The notes below the pieces were generated by a model, which did no database searches, had not been told where the DNA came from, and saw only the letters and a program-made list of their open reading frames with translations. From positions 2,033,157 to 2,097,156 of the forward strand of contig NZ_JAEHGE010000001.1 in the NCBI RefSeq assembly GCF_016097415.1: a DNA stretch of 64,000 nucleotides. The letters run 5' to 3'. This document shows, piece after piece, positions 44,638 to 55,601 of this stretch. The position numbers and the translations under genes are program-made. Every line of letters starts with the position of its first letter. Position 1 is the first letter of the stretch. The DNA is from a sulfur-oxidizing endosymbiont of Gigantopelta aegis. GTDB lineage: Bacteria; Pseudomonadota; Gammaproteobacteria; GRL18.

Positions 44638-47004
44638 ATGATTGGAACTCACTTAATGCGTCGCGCAGTTTTTTCTTTTGTTTTTCTCTGTTTGTTATTT
44701 GTTCACTCAATGGCCTTCTCAGCTGAATCATTTATTATTGAAGATATCAATGTTGAAGGCTTGCAGCGTATTTCTGCGGGTACAGTGTTTAACTACTTAC
44801 CGTTGAAAGTGGGCGATAGGCTTGATGCTCATACTGTTTCTAAATCCATTCGTGAACTTTATAAAACAGGCTTTTTCAAAGATGTACGTCTAGAGAAAGA
44901 TGGCAATACTTTGATTGTCTTCGTTATTGAACGTCCGGCCATTTCTGATATTAAATTCGAAGGCAACAAAGACATTGAGACCGAAGAACTCACTAAGGCT
45001 TTGAAACAAATCGGTTTTGCTGAAGGTCGAGTCTATGACAAGTCTATCTTGCAACGTGTGGTTGAAGAGCTAAAGCGCCAGTATTTTGCCCGTGGTAAAT
45101 ATGCCGTACGCATTGAAACTAAAGTAACGCCCTTGGAACGTAATCGTGTTGGCATCCATTTAGATGTTTCAGAAGGGCGAGTGACGACGATTTATCGCAT
45201 TAATATTGTTGGCAATAATGTCTTCGACACTGAAACTTTACTGGATGAATTGGAGTTAACGACTAAAACACTATTCTCTTTCTATACCAAAACTGACCAA
45301 TATTCTAAACAAAAATTAGCGGGTGATTTGGAAAAATTGCGTTCCTATTATCTTGACCGTGGGTATATCAACTTTAAAATTGAATCCACTCAGGTTGCCA
45401 TTACCCCGAATAAAAAGCATATGTATATCACTATTAACCTGTCCGAAGGTGAAAAATATACTATTAATGAGGTGAAATTGGCGGGTGATTTAATTATTGA
45501 GCCCAAAGAAATATTCCCTGTTGTTCATATTCAAAAAGGTCAGTTTTTCTCACGTAAAAAAATTACTGAAACCAGCGAGTCGATTGTTGATCTATTAGGT
45601 AAGGCCGGTTACGCTTTTTCTAATGTGAACCCCATTCCTCAAGTGAACGAAGACAAAAAAGAAGTAGCCATTACCTTCTTTGTCGATCCGGGAAACCGTG
45701 TTTATGTCCGTCGGGTGAATATTATTGGTAATGCCAGTACTGCCGATGGAGTCATTCGCCGTGAAATACGCCAATTTGAAAACTCCTGGATTTCCACTAC
45801 TGATGTAGAGCGCTCCAAAGCACGTCTACAACGTCTGGGTTTCTTTAAGAATGTGAGTGTCGAGACGCCAGCAGTACCCGGCTCACCAGATTTGGTGGAT
45901 GTGACTTATACTGTAGAAGAGCAATCAACGGGTAGTATTAATGCGGGTGCCGGTTTTTCCCAGTCGCAGGGTATTATTTTCAACTTCAGCATTTCACAGA
46001 ATAACTTTTTGGGTACAGGTAACCGTTATGCGCTTGCGGTGAATACCAGTGATGCCAATACTTTGTATAGTATTAGTGTTACAGACCCGTACTTTACTGA
46101 CGATGGCATCAGTCGAACCCTACGTGCAACCTGGCGTGAAACGGATTTGGCAGAGGAAAATTTATCCAATTATGCAACAGATAATGCCAGCATCGGTGTT
46201 GGTTTTGGTGTACCGATCAATGAATTTGACCGTATTGGTTTTGGCTTGGACTTTGAAAATACCAATATTGATTTACCTAGTAATCCGCTACTTTCAACAT
46301 CGTTTAATATTTTAGAGTTTGTTGCTAAAGAAGGGACAAACTTCAATACCCTGAGGTTTTCGGCCAATTGGTCACATGACACACGTAACAAGGCCATTTT
46401 CCCAACCCGAGGTGCATTACAGCGCCTGTCAGGTGATTTGGCACTGCCAGGTAGTGATTTAAGTTTTTATCATTTAAACTATGTGCAACAACGTTTCTTC
46501 CCGTTGACTCGAACGACTACCTTTATGCTAAAAGGTAATTTGGGTTATGCAGGTACCATTGGTGGCGATTCATTCCCGCCATTTGAGCGTTACTATGCCG
46601 GTGGTATGCGTGATGTCCGAGGTTATAAATCTAATACATTAGGGCCTAAGGATGATACTCCTCAATATATTCCACCCTTTGGAGCATATCCCGGTGGAAC
46701 AACAATCCCAACAGGCGATCCATTAGGTGGTGAGTTAAAAGTCATTGGTAATGCAGAAATTATTTTACCAGTGCCGTTCGTAAAAGATTCATCGGCTTAT
46801 CGTTTAAGTGGCTTTGTTGATATGGGTAATGTATTTGCAACGGCGGGTGATTTTGAAATTGGGGAGTTGCGCTATACTACAGGTATAGCCGGTGCTTGGT
46901 TGAGCCCCTTTGGTTTATTAAGAGTGAGTATGGCAGTACCGCTAAACGAAAAATCGGGTGACGATACGGAAGTGTTCCAGTTCTCGTTTGGTCAGAATTT
47001 TTAA
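44638..47004 (+). CDS. bamA: Outer-membrane assembly factor BamA
   Basis: Essential core of the BAM complex that inserts beta-barrel proteins. The 788-residue precursor has a signal peptide (to about FSAES), five POTRA domains (about 30-430) and a 16-strand barrel with the conserved RGY motif (GMRDVRGYKSNTLGP) and terminal phenylalanine (FSFGQNF). An ATG at 44656 (MRRAVFSF) would shorten the signal by six residues and is equally credible. It lies between rseP and skp. Confidence 0.97.
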   Translation: MIGTHLMRRAVFSFVFLCLLFVHSMAFSAESFIIEDINVEGLQRISAGTVFNYLPLKVGDRLDAHTVSKSIRELYKTGFFKDVRLEKDGNTLIVFVIERPAISDIKFEGNKDIETEELTKALKQIGFAEGRVYDKSILQRVVEELKRQYFARGKYAVRIETKVTPLERNRVGIHLDVSEGRVTTIYRINIVGNNVFDTETLLDELELTTKTLFSFYTKTDQYSKQKLAGDLEKLRSYYLDRGYINFKIESTQVAITPNKKHMYITINLSEGEKYTINEVKLAGDLIIEPKEIFPVVHIQKGQFFSRKKITETSESIVDLLGKAGYAFSNVNPIPQVNEDKKEVAITFFVDPGNRVYVRRVNIIGNASTADGVIRREIRQFENSWISTTDVERSKARLQRLGFFKNVSVETPAVPGSPDLVDVTYTVEEQSTGSINAGAGFSQSQGIIFNFSISQNNFLGTGNRYALAVNTSDANTLYSISVTDPYFTDDGISRTLRATWRETDLAEENLSNYATDNASIGVGFGVPINEFDRIGFGLDFENTNIDLPSNPLLSTSFNILEFVAKEGTNFNTLRFSANWSHDTRNKAIFPTRGALQRLSGDLALPGSDLSFYHLNYVQQRFFPLTRTTTFMLKGNLGYAGTIGGDSFPPFERYYAGGMRDVRGYKSNTLGPKDDTPQYIPPFGAYPGGTTIPTGDPLGGELKVIGNAEIILPVPFVKDSSAYRLSGFVDMGNVFATAGDFEIGELRYTTGIAGAWLSPFGLLRVSMAVPLNEKSGDDTEVFQFSFGQNF

Positions 47005-47154
47005 ATTATTTTAAATATAATCAACTAAATTTCTGTTTTATGCGGTAAGTTGAGGCAGAGTACAGCATTCTGCAATTAGTTTTATTATTGATGTTTAAAT
47101 GCGATTAGCTAATACAGAGCTGATGGTATTATCTTAAATTTTAGGGAGAAAAAA

Positions 47155-47667
47155 ATGCCTACATTGCCACGTTTATTAGTTTTAATGGTATTGCTGTTTA
47201 GCGTATCATTTGCTTATGCAGGACAGAAAATTGCTTTTGTTAATCAAGCTAAGCTTCTACAAAAAGCACCGCAGGCAGAGTCTGCCCGTAATAAATTACA
47301 AAAAGAATTCGCTAAACGCGATAAATCCTTAGTAAAATTACAAAAACAAATAAAAAGCAATGCCATCAAGCTACAAAAAGATGCCGCTATTCTATCTGCC
47401 GGTGAATTGAACAAGCTGAAAAGAAAAATTACTTTATTAAGAAGAGATTTAGAACGTGATAAGGCAGCCTTTAAAGAAGATTTAAGTATTCGTCAAAATG
47501 AAGAATTGGTTAAATTACAAAAAGCTGTGCTGAAGTCAATTCAAACCATTGCTAAAAATGAAAAATATGACTTAATTATCAGTGATGGCGTGATTTATGC
47601 GAGCAAACAAATTGATATTACTGATAAAATATTAGCGCAGTTAAAAAAGCAATATAGCGGTCGTTAA
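47155..47667 (+). CDS. skp: Periplasmic chaperone Skp/OmpH
   Basis: Holds unfolded outer-membrane proteins in the periplasm for BamA. The 170-residue precursor has a signal peptide ending FAYAG (about 23), then the family start KIAFVNQAKLLQKAPQAE, long coiled-coil tentacles rich in Lys and Leu (about 45-120) and a C-terminal beta segment YDLIISDGVIYASKQIDITD. GGGAG lies seven bases upstream of the ATG. Confidence 0.95.
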   Translation: MPTLPRLLVLMVLLFSVSFAYAGQKIAFVNQAKLLQKAPQAESARNKLQKEFAKRDKSLVKLQKQIKSNAIKLQKDAAILSAGELNKLKRKITLLRRDLERDKAAFKEDLSIRQNEELVKLQKAVLKSIQTIAKNEKYDLIISDGVIYASKQIDITDKILAQLKKQYSGR

Positions 47668-47686
47668 GAATAAGTAAGCTTAATTA

Positions 47687-48730
47687 ATGTCTATCTCTAC
47701 GCGACAGGCCAGCTTACAAGAATTGGCCGATATCGTTGGTGCTACAATCAAAGGTGATCCCAATACCCTTATTTCGGGTATTGCGACACTGGAGTTGGCA
47801 CAGCAAAACGAATTGAGTTTTTTTTCAAATCGAAAGTACCATAAGTTTCTCAAAATAACTCAGGCGACTGTGGTCATATTGCATGCTGATGACTTGGCTG
47901 ATTGTCCAAGTAATGCCATTGTGGTTGCTGATCCTTATCTGGCCTATGCAAAAATAGCGACCTGGCTTACCCAAACACCCATACAGAAAACACAAATAGC
48001 CCCAAGCGTTATAATGGCTGACAATGTTCAATTAGGTGAAAATAGCTTAATTGGAGCCAATGTTGTTATTGGTGAAAATAGCAATATTAGCAACAATGTT
48101 AGCCTTCATGCTGGCTGTGTTATTGGCAAAAATGTCACTATTGCCAACAATAGTGTTTTGTATGCCAATGTTTCTGTTTATGACAATGTGCAGATTGGTG
48201 AGCAATGTATCATTCACTCGGGTGCAGTGATAGGCAGTGATGGTTTTGGTATTGCCAATGAAAAAGGCCAATGGCTCAAAGTACCCCAACTGGGAACGGT
48301 TATTATTGGTGATAAAGTTGAAGTGGGCGCTAATACCACCATTGATCGTGGTGCAATAGAAGACACGGTGATTGAAAACGGTGTTAAACTGGATAACCTG
48401 ATTCAAATTGCTCATAATGTTCACATTGGAGAACATACCGCTATTGCCGGTTGTGTCGGTGTTGCAGGCAGTTCAACTATTGGCAAACAATGTGCAATAG
48501 GTGGTGGTTCAGGTATTTTGGGACATTTGACGATTGCTGATCATGTACACATTACCGCCACTTCATTGGTGACTAAGTCAATTAAAGAATCCGGTGTTTA
48601 TTCCTCTGGCACGCCCTTGCAGGAAAACGCACAATGGCACAAAAATTTTATTCGCTTTAAACAATTAGATAAAATGGCAAGACGCATAAGCGAACTAGAA
48701 AAAAAGCTTAATAAAATAGCAAAAACATAA
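47687..48730 (+). CDS. lpxD: UDP-3-O-acylglucosamine N-acyltransferase
   Basis: Third step of lipid A synthesis. The 347-residue protein has the N-terminal uridine-binding domain (ELSFFSNRKYHKFLK) and a left-handed beta-helix of hexapeptide repeats (about 100-300). The catalytic His lies in LIQIAHNVHIGEH, as expected near 243-250. The C-terminal helix (RISELEKKLNKI) is present. It starts 19 bp after skp. Confidence 0.97.
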   Translation: MSISTRQASLQELADIVGATIKGDPNTLISGIATLELAQQNELSFFSNRKYHKFLKITQATVVILHADDLADCPSNAIVVADPYLAYAKIATWLTQTPIQKTQIAPSVIMADNVQLGENSLIGANVVIGENSNISNNVSLHAGCVIGKNVTIANNSVLYANVSVYDNVQIGEQCIIHSGAVIGSDGFGIANEKGQWLKVPQLGTVIIGDKVEVGANTTIDRGAIEDTVIENGVKLDNLIQIAHNVHIGEHTAIAGCVGVAGSSTIGKQCAIGGGSGILGHLTIADHVHITATSLVTKSIKESGVYSSGTPLQENAQWHKNFIRFKQLDKMARRISELEKKLNKIAKT

Positions 48731-48820
48731 TAGCTTGCAATTATAATAATTTACAAAATAACAGCTTACGAACATAAAACATTCAATTTACGTTTTTATA
48801 CGAGTTAAAAGAAGAATTTA

Positions 48821-49276
48821 ATGGAAAAGCAACTTAATACAATGGATATCCAGGATATTATGGATCATCTTCCTCACCGCTACCCGTTTTTACTGGTGGA
48901 TAAAGTGCTTGATTTTGAATCGGGTAAGTCCTTGACTGCACTAAAAAATGTGACTTATAACGAACCGCAATTTACTGGACATTTCCCACAAAAGCCTATT
49001 TTGCCGGGTGTATTGGTTATTGAAGCTCTTGCTCAGGCGACGGGTATCCTAGCATATAAATCAACCGGAACTAAGCCCAATGGCGACTCACTCTATTATT
49101 TAGTGGGCATTGATAAAGCACGTTTTAAACGTCCGGTCAATCCAGGTGAACAGCTGATACTCAAGGTTGATGTGATTAAAAATATGCGTGGCGTATGGAA
49201 ATTTGCAGCGGTTGCGACAGTAGATGATCAATTAGTGGCCTCGGCAGAATTAATGTGCGCGGAGCGAGATGCCTAA
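48821..49276 (+). CDS. fabZ: 3-hydroxyacyl-ACP dehydratase FabZ
   Basis: Dehydrates 3-hydroxyacyl-ACP in fatty-acid elongation and balances flux with LpxA for the same substrate. The 151-residue hot-dog protein has the active-site pair H54 ([12 protein letters not shown]) and E68 (VIEALAQ). [15 protein letters not shown] near the start is diagnostic. The stop is directly followed by the lpxA ATG. Confidence 0.98.
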   Translation: MEKQLNTMDIQDIMDHLPHRYPFLLVDKVLDFESGKSLTALKNVTYNEPQFTGHFPQKPILPGVLVIEALAQATGILAYKSTGTKPNGDSLYYLVGIDKARFKRPVNPGEQLILKVDVIKNMRGVWKFAAVATVDDQLVASAELMCAERDA

Positions 49277-50056
49277 ATGAGTTTAATTCACCCCACTGCA
49301 ATCATTGATCCTGCTGCGGAACTTGCAGATGATGTGGAAGTGGGTGCTTATTCTGTTATTGGTAAAAAAGTAACAATTGATAGCGGCAATAAAATTGCTT
49401 CGCATGTGGTCATCAATGGCCCGACTCATATCGGTAAGGACAATACTTTTTTTCAATTTGGCTCAATTGGTGAAGCGCCACAAGATAAGAAGTATCAGGG
49501 TGAAGACACTACTCTGGAAATTGGCAATAGAAATATCATCCGAGAATTTACTACTCTAAATCGGGGTACAGTTCAAGATCGTGGTGCCACCACTATTGGC
49601 AGTGACAATCTTATTATGGCCTATGTTCATGTGGCTCATGATTGCATTATTGCTGATGATATTATTCTGGCCAATAATGTAGCCTTGGCAGGGCATGTTA
49701 ATATTCATAGCCATGCAATATTAGGTGGATTTTCATTAATACATCAATTTTGCACTATCGGATCTTATTGTTTTACCGCCATGAATAGTGTTATTTCAAA
49801 AGATATTCCTCCCTATGTGATGGTTTCAGGGCACATGGCCAAGCCCCACGGCTTGAACATTGAAGGACTTAAACGTCATGGCTTTTCAGCAGAATCTATA
49901 AAAGCAATTCGCAATGCCTATAAGGCCTTATATCGATCCAACCTCACATTGGATGATGCAATTACTGAAATCAATGAGTTGGCAACCAACTGCTCTGATT
50001 TAAGTCGTATGATTGATTTTCTGGGTAACAATGTCAACCGGGGAATTATTCGCTGA
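49277..50056 (+). CDS. lpxA: UDP-N-acetylglucosamine acyltransferase
   Basis: First step of lipid A synthesis: adds a 3-hydroxyacyl chain to UDP-GlcNAc. The 259-residue trimeric beta-helix enzyme has the catalytic His region AYVHVAHDC near 119-127 and LGGFSLIHQFC, with the helical C-terminus complete. The TGA overlaps the lpxB ATG (TGATG), so lpxA and lpxB are translationally coupled. Confidence 0.98.
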   Translation: MSLIHPTAIIDPAAELADDVEVGAYSVIGKKVTIDSGNKIASHVVINGPTHIGKDNTFFQFGSIGEAPQDKKYQGEDTTLEIGNRNIIREFTTLNRGTVQDRGATTIGSDNLIMAYVHVAHDCIIADDIILANNVALAGHVNIHSHAILGGFSLIHQFCTIGSYCFTAMNSVISKDIPPYVMVSGHMAKPHGLNIEGLKRHGFSAESIKAIRNAYKALYRSNLTLDDAITEINELATNCSDLSRMIDFLGNNVNRGIIR

Positions 50057-51222
50057 TGCGTATTGGCATTATTGCCGGAGAAGCTTCGGGCGACATTCTT
50101 GCAGCGGGTTTAATGCAGGGTATTTTAGCACAATACCCTGATGCACAATTTGAAGGTATCGCTGGCCCGCTAATGGTTGAGGCCGGCTGTCATGCCATTT
50201 ATCCAGCGGAAAAACTATCCGTTATGGGCTTGGTTGAAGTCTTGGCTCACTATCGTGAGTTGTCCGCTATTCGTAAAGAACTCATCGCTCATTTTCTTAA
50301 TAATCCACCGGATGTTTTTATCGGCATTGATGCGCCTGATTTTAATTTGGTTATTGAAGCAACCTTAAAAAAAGCCGGTATCGGTACGATTCATTATGTG
50401 AGCCCTTCCGTTTGGGCATGGCGTCAATATCGTCTGGCTAAAATAGCTTCAGCCGTTGATTTAATGTTGACGCTATTCCCCTTTGAGGCAAGATTTTACG
50501 AAAATCATAAAATTTCTGTAAAATATGTTGGACATACCTTAGCGGATGAAATTGATTTAGCGGTTGATACCCATCAGGCGCGTGAAAAAATTCATTTGGA
50601 AGTTGCTGCAAAGCATCATGTCATTGCTGTTCTACCGGGCAGTCGTATGTCAGAAGTCAGTCGCCTAGCGAAGCCTTTTATTGAAACGATGTTATCAAGT
50701 TTAAAACAGCAACCTGAGTTATTGTTCACAATTCCTTTTGTTAATAGCAAAACTCGTCATTTTTTTGAGCAAGAGCTGAATGAGCAAACTGCAAATGATC
50801 CGGAGGCTCGTTCGCGTTTTATATTGTTTGATGGTCATTCCAGAAATGTAATGGCAGCAGCTGATGCAGTCATGTTAGCATCCGGCACAGCGGCATTAGA
50901 AGCCTTGTTACTTAAAAAACCGATGTTAGTGGCCTATAAATTAGCGCCAATCACTTATTGGATTGCCAAACGTTTATTAAAAGTACCGTATTATTCCTTG
51001 CCTAATTTATTAGCCGGTGAATATCTGGTGGAAGAAATCACCCAGACGGATGTTTGTGCAGAGAATTTAACCCCAAAGTTATTAAATTTGTTATCTGATG
51101 ACTTGTGGCAAAATAAGCTAGAAATCTTTAATGATATCCATTCCTTATTGCGTAAAAATGCCAATCAAAGTGCTGCACAAGCGGTAATCGATTATGTTAA
51201 GGCGCGGGGTTCTATAAAATAA
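50056..51222 (+). CDS. lpxB: Lipid-A-disaccharide synthase
   Basis: GT19 glycosyltransferase joining two acylated glucosamines at the inner membrane. The 388-residue protein opens with [17 protein letters not shown], then [22 protein letters not shown] and LLPGSR-type [10 protein letters not shown] and [21 protein letters not shown]. All diagnostic blocks are present. rnhB starts one base after the stop. Confidence 0.97.
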   Translation: MRIGIIAGEASGDILAAGLMQGILAQYPDAQFEGIAGPLMVEAGCHAIYPAEKLSVMGLVEVLAHYRELSAIRKELIAHFLNNPPDVFIGIDAPDFNLVIEATLKKAGIGTIHYVSPSVWAWRQYRLAKIASAVDLMLTLFPFEARFYENHKISVKYVGHTLADEIDLAVDTHQAREKIHLEVAAKHHVIAVLPGSRMSEVSRLAKPFIETMLSSLKQQPELLFTIPFVNSKTRHFFEQELNEQTANDPEARSRFILFDGHSRNVMAAADAVMLASGTAALEALLLKKPMLVAYKLAPITYWIAKRLLKVPYYSLPNLLAGEYLVEEITQTDVCAENLTPKLLNLLSDDLWQNKLEIFNDIHSLLRKNANQSAAQAVIDYVKARGSIK

Positions 51223-51223
51223 A

Positions 51224-51841
51224 ATGGCCTTTGATCCCTTATATTTAAATTTGAGCGGTCATATTGCTGGTGTGGATGAAGTGGGGCGTGGCCCTCTAGC
51301 AGGGGCAGTGGTTACCGCTGCTGTGATCCTTGATCCGAATAATCCTATTGTCGGGTTGGATGATTCAAAAAAACTGAGTGAAAAAAAACGTGAAGTACTG
51401 GCCTTAGAAATAAGAGAAAAAGCCCTTTGTTTCTGCATTGCCCGGGCTGAGCATGAAGAGATTGATGCGCTGAATATCTTTCACGCGACTTTATTAGCGA
51501 TGAAGCGTGCCGTTGAAGGCTTGGAAATTAAGCCTGATAAAGTATTAGTGGATGGCAAGTTTTGCCCTGACATTGCTTTTCCGAGTGAGGCAGTGGTTAA
51601 GGGAGACTCCAGGGTCGCTGCGATTAGTGCCGCTTCTATTTTGGCTAAAGTGTTTCGAGATAATGAGATGATTGTTTTAGATGCGGTTTATCCGGGGTAT
51701 GGCTTTGCTAAACATAAAGGCTATCCGACTAAGGTTCATATTGCGGCCTTGGAGAAATTGGGTGTTACGCCGATTCATCGGCGAAGTTATAAGCCAGTGC
51801 AGAGGGTGCTCGATGATGACTCTTTAAAGTCCAGAGGCTAG
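51224..51841 (+). CDS. rnhB: Ribonuclease HII
   Basis: Cleaves RNA in RNA-DNA hybrids and removes misincorporated ribonucleotides. The 205-residue protein has the active-site acids D18 and E19 in [14 protein letters not shown] and D110 in KVLVDGKF, with a later Asp in VFRDNEMI. Its stop codon TAG overlaps the first bases of a 120-bp palindromic element. Confidence 0.97.
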   Translation: MAFDPLYLNLSGHIAGVDEVGRGPLAGAVVTAAVILDPNNPIVGLDDSKKLSEKKREVLALEIREKALCFCIARAEHEEIDALNIFHATLLAMKRAVEGLEIKPDKVLVDGKFCPDIAFPSEAVVKGDSRVAAISAASILAKVFRDNEMIVLDAVYPGYGFAKHKGYPTKVHIAALEKLGVTPIHRRSYKPVQRVLDDDSLKSRG

Positions 51842-51960
51842 AGAGGTATAGGTGGACTTTTCTGGGGGACACTTCAAGGACGCTTCAAGGCCCTCCATGG
51901 CTCGCTCATCCTCGGCGTCCTGCCTCGAAAAGCCCCCTGAAAAACCCACCTACACCTCTC
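51841..51960. repeat. 120-bp palindromic element between rnhB and dnaE
   Basis: Arms of 28 bp (51841-51868, GAGAGGTATAGGTGGACTTT and on; 51933-51960) pair with about five mismatches. The 64-nt centre holds a nested GGACGC/GCGTCC pair. It is richer in G and C than its surroundings, suggesting a mobile hairpin or a bidirectional terminator. Nothing else is evident in the 231 bp before dnaE. Confidence 0.7.
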
Positions 51961-52072
51961 TAACCTCTTAATAGAGTCATGCATCTCGCGGGGAGTGGTA
52001 GAGCAAAAGAAAAAGAATAAAGAAAAATCAATAGCCGATCCAGCAGTTTTAAATTTAAGGTCACACAAGTCC

Positions 52073-55000
52073 ATGTCGAAGCAATTTATTCATCTAAACC
52101 TCCACACTGAATTCTCTCTTGTAGATGGTATAGTTCGCCTAAAACCCTTAATTAAAGCCATCCAAAAAGCTGAAATGCCGGCCATAGCGATTACAGATCA
52201 AAGTAATTTATATGCCCTGGTAAAAATCTATCAGGCATGTCTAGGGGCAGGTATAAAACCTATTCTGGGTGCTGATTTATGGCTACAAAATAAAGAAGAA
52301 CTAGGTAAACCCTTTCGCTTATTAGTACTATGTAAAAACAATGATGGCTACTTAAATCTAAAAAAACTCATCAGCCTCAGTTATCTTCAGGGACAACATC
52401 TTGGCAAGGCTATGGTTGAATGGGAGTGGTTAAAAGATCACGCATCTGGTTTGCTCACCTTATTAGGCAGAGAAAGTGATGTCGGTCAATTATTATTAGA
52501 GGATAAAATTAACGAGGCAGAAGCTTTATTAGTCGATTATAAAAGCCTTTTTCCTGACAGCTTGTATCTAGAGTTACTAAGAACCTCGCGCAGTGGTGAT
52601 GAAACTTTTTTACATCGTGCGGTTGCTAGTGCAACACGTTTGGGTCTACCTGTCGTGGCGACCAATGCGGTGCGTTTTTTGGTAAAAGAAGACTTTGCTG
52701 CGCATGATGCCCGGGTTTGTGTGAATCAAGGGCGGGTGTTGGCTGATAAAAGACGGCCAAAAGATTATTCAGAAGAGCAATACCTGAAGTCTAAAGACGA
52801 AATGAATGTCTTATTTGAAGATATTCCAGAAGCCATTGAAAATAGTGTCGCCATTGCCAAGCGTTGTAATGTGACTCTGCATTTAGGTGAAAACTTCCTA
52901 CCGAATTTTCCCATTCCAGAAGGTTTGAGTATGGATGAATACTTCCGACAACTTTCTCATGATGGCTTGAATAAGCGCTTTCCCCAGCTTTGGGGTAAAG
53001 ATTTCACCGAAGATAAACCTGAATTTCAAGACAAAATTAAAGAATATCGTGAACGGCTGGACATTGAACTGGACGTTATTACCCAAATGGGTTTTCCCGG
53101 TTACTTTTTAATTGTTGCCGACTTTATTCAATGGTCCAAAGAAAATGATGTGCCGGTAGGGCCGGGTCGTGGTTCGGGTGCGGGTTCATTAGTGGCCTAT
53201 GCCATGACCATTACCGATCTTGACCCGCTGGAATATGATTTACTCTTTGAGCGATTTCTCAATCCTGAGCGAGTTTCCATGCCAGATTTTGATATTGACT
53301 TCTGTATGGAAGGCCGGGAAAAAGTTATTCAATATGTGGCTGAAACCTATGGTCGTGATCGGGTTTCGCAAATTATTACCTTTGGTTCAATGGCGGCTAA
53401 AGCAGCAATTCGAGATGTGGGGCGCGTACAGGGGCAGGGCTATGGCTTTGTAGATTCAATTGCCAAGCTCATTCCTATGGACATCGGTATTACCATTTCT
53501 CAGGCCATGGAGCAGGAAGAAGAATTACAACGTCGCTATGATGAAGATGAGGCGGTGCATGACTTAATCGATATGGCATTGTCCTTAGAAGGCATCACCA
53601 AAAACGTCGGTAAGCATGCTGGGGGAGTGGTTATATCGCCCAGCGATATTAATGACTTCTCACCCATTTACTGTGAAGATGGCTCCCAAAGCATTGTCAC
53701 GCAGTATGATAAAAATGATGTGGAAACCGTGGGCCTGGTTAAATTTGACTTCTTAGGACTAAAAACACTGACAGTGGTTGACTGGGCATTGAAAATTATT
53801 AATGCTCGAAAACGTAAGCTGGGTGAAACAGATGTTGATATAGTACAAATCGATTTAGAAGATCGTGCCGCATTTAAAACCCTTAAAGCCAGCAATACTA
53901 CTGCTGTTTTTCAGCTTGAATCTCGGGGCATGAAAGATCTGATTAAGCGTCTGCAACCGGATTGTTTTGAAGATATTGTGGCCTTGGTAGCTTTGTTCCG
54001 CCCCGGCCCTTTGCAGTCGGGCATGGTGGATGACTTCATTGACCGTAAGCATGGTCGCCAAAAAGTAGAATATCCGCATCCTTCTCTGGAACCTATTTTA
54101 CAGCCCACCTATGGTACGATTTTGTATCAGGAACAGGTGATGCAAATTTCTCAGGTCTTAGCTGGCTATACGCTGGGTGGGGCGGATTTACTGCGCCGAG
54201 CCATGGGTAAGAAAAAGCCTGAAGTCATGGCAGAGCAACGTTCTATCTTTGAGGATGGCTCGGTTGAAAACGGGGTTGATAAAGACATTGCTCGACACAT
54301 TTTTGACCAGATGGAAAAATTTGCTGCTTATGGTTTTAACAAATCACACTCAGCAGCCTATGCACTGGTTTCTTATCAAACACTATGGCTAAAAACCCAT
54401 TATGTAGAAGCCTTTATGGCAGCCGTTTTATCTGCGGATATGGATAATACTGAAAAAGTAGTGGTGGTTATTGAAGAGTGTCGAGATGATGAAATAAAAG
54501 TCATCACACCGAATGTGAATTTATCCGAATATAAATTCACGGTCAGCGAAACGGATGAAGTGGTCTATGGCTTGGGCGCTATCAAAGGCGTTGGTGAAGG
54601 CGCAATTGAAAGTATCGTTGAGGCGCGTGAGAAGGATGGTGAATATAAAGATTTTCAAGATTTTTGCAATCGAGTCGATTTGCGCCGCTGTAATAAACGG
54701 GTGATGGAAACACTGGCCAAAGCCGGTGCGTTGGATGTCTTTGGCTTAAGCCGTGCGACATTGTTTAATGCCATTCCTGAAGCAACTAAAGCAGCCGATC
54801 AATTTTCTAAGGCTCAAGCCGTAGGGCAAGATGATTTATTTGGCAGTGATTTTTTTGATACGGGCTCTTTAGATAGTACTTCAGAAGACAGCTCATGTAA
54901 CTTCGAAACCTTAGATGAGTGGCCGGAAGATGAACGGCTACGTTTTGAGAAAGATACTTTGGGCTTGTATCTTACCGGCCATCCTATTGAGCAATATCTT

Positions 55001-55567
55001 GATGAATTGCGCCATTTTACGACTCATCGATTGATGGAGTTGAATCCAGAAAAGAATCAAAATATTGTCATTGCCGGCTTGATTATTGCCATGCGTACCA
55101 TGATGACTAAGCGTGGTAATAAAATGGCCTTTATTACCATTGATGATCGCAGTGGTCGTCAGGAAGTGGCCTTGTTTGCAGAAAAATATGAGCAATTCCA
55201 AGCTATTTTGGTCAAGGACTCAGTGATTGTTATTTCTGGTGAATTAGGCTTGGATCGTTACTCCGGCAATGCTCGAATCACCGTTGATATGATTTATGAC
55301 TTAGATACGGCGCGTAATCACTATGCTCGTCGTCTCTCGGTAGATATTAACCATCAGCAAGTTGATGAAACTTTTGTCAATAACTTCAAAGAAGTGCTAG
55401 AACCCTTTAGGGAAGGCGGTGAATGTCCCGTGGTTTATAATTATACCGGCCTTAAAGCAACAACATCTATTCGTCTATCCGATGAGTGGCGAGTACACTT
55501 AAGTAAAGAGTTACTGAGTCGTATTGATAAGCTGACGCACTCACAGAGCAAGATTATGTACCGTTGA
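52073..55567 (+). CDS. dnaE: DNA polymerase III alpha subunit
   Basis: Catalytic subunit of the chromosomal replicase. I use the ATG at 52073 (MSKQFIHLNLHTEFSLVDG, 1164 residues), the family start; an in-frame GTG at 51995 adds 26 unrelated residues. The order is PHP domain (about 1-280), the polymerase palm with PDFDIDF (D405, D407, matching E. coli D401/D403), the fingers and helix-hairpin-helix region, and an OB fold (about 985-1075). The C-terminal tau-binding segment is present. Length fits DnaE1. Confidence 0.97.
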   Translation: MSKQFIHLNLHTEFSLVDGIVRLKPLIKAIQKAEMPAIAITDQSNLYALVKIYQACLGAGIKPILGADLWLQNKEELGKPFRLLVLCKNNDGYLNLKKLISLSYLQGQHLGKAMVEWEWLKDHASGLLTLLGRESDVGQLLLEDKINEAEALLVDYKSLFPDSLYLELLRTSRSGDETFLHRAVASATRLGLPVVATNAVRFLVKEDFAAHDARVCVNQGRVLADKRRPKDYSEEQYLKSKDEMNVLFEDIPEAIENSVAIAKRCNVTLHLGENFLPNFPIPEGLSMDEYFRQLSHDGLNKRFPQLWGKDFTEDKPEFQDKIKEYRERLDIELDVITQMGFPGYFLIVADFIQWSKENDVPVGPGRGSGAGSLVAYAMTITDLDPLEYDLLFERFLNPERVSMPDFDIDFCMEGREKVIQYVAETYGRDRVSQIITFGSMAAKAAIRDVGRVQGQGYGFVDSIAKLIPMDIGITISQAMEQEEELQRRYDEDEAVHDLIDMALSLEGITKNVGKHAGGVVISPSDINDFSPIYCEDGSQSIVTQYDKNDVETVGLVKFDFLGLKTLTVVDWALKIINARKRKLGETDVDIVQIDLEDRAAFKTLKASNTTAVFQLESRGMKDLIKRLQPDCFEDIVALVALFRPGPLQSGMVDDFIDRKHGRQKVEYPHPSLEPILQPTYGTILYQEQVMQISQVLAGYTLGGADLLRRAMGKKKPEVMAEQRSIFEDGSVENGVDKDIARHIFDQMEKFAAYGFNKSHSAAYALVSYQTLWLKTHYVEAFMAAVLSADMDNTEKVVVVIEECRDDEIKVITPNVNLSEYKFTVSETDEVVYGLGAIKGVGEGAIESIVEAREKDGEYKDFQDFCNRVDLRRCNKRVMETLAKAGALDVFGLSRATLFNAIPEATKAADQFSKAQAVGQDDLFGSDFFDTGSLDSTSEDSSCNFETLDEWPEDERLRFEKDTLGLYLTGHPIEQYLDELRHFTTHRLMELNPEKNQNIVIAGLIIAMRTMMTKRGNKMAFITIDDRSGRQEVALFAEKYEQFQAILVKDSVIVISGELGLDRYSGNARITVDMIYDLDTARNHYARRLSVDINHQQVDETFVNNFKEVLEPFREGGECPVVYNYTGLKATTSIRLSDEWRVHLSKELLSRIDKLTHSQSKIMYR

Positions 55568-55601
55568 TTTTTCAGCTATTGTTTCAGCTATTGCCTTAAG
55601 T

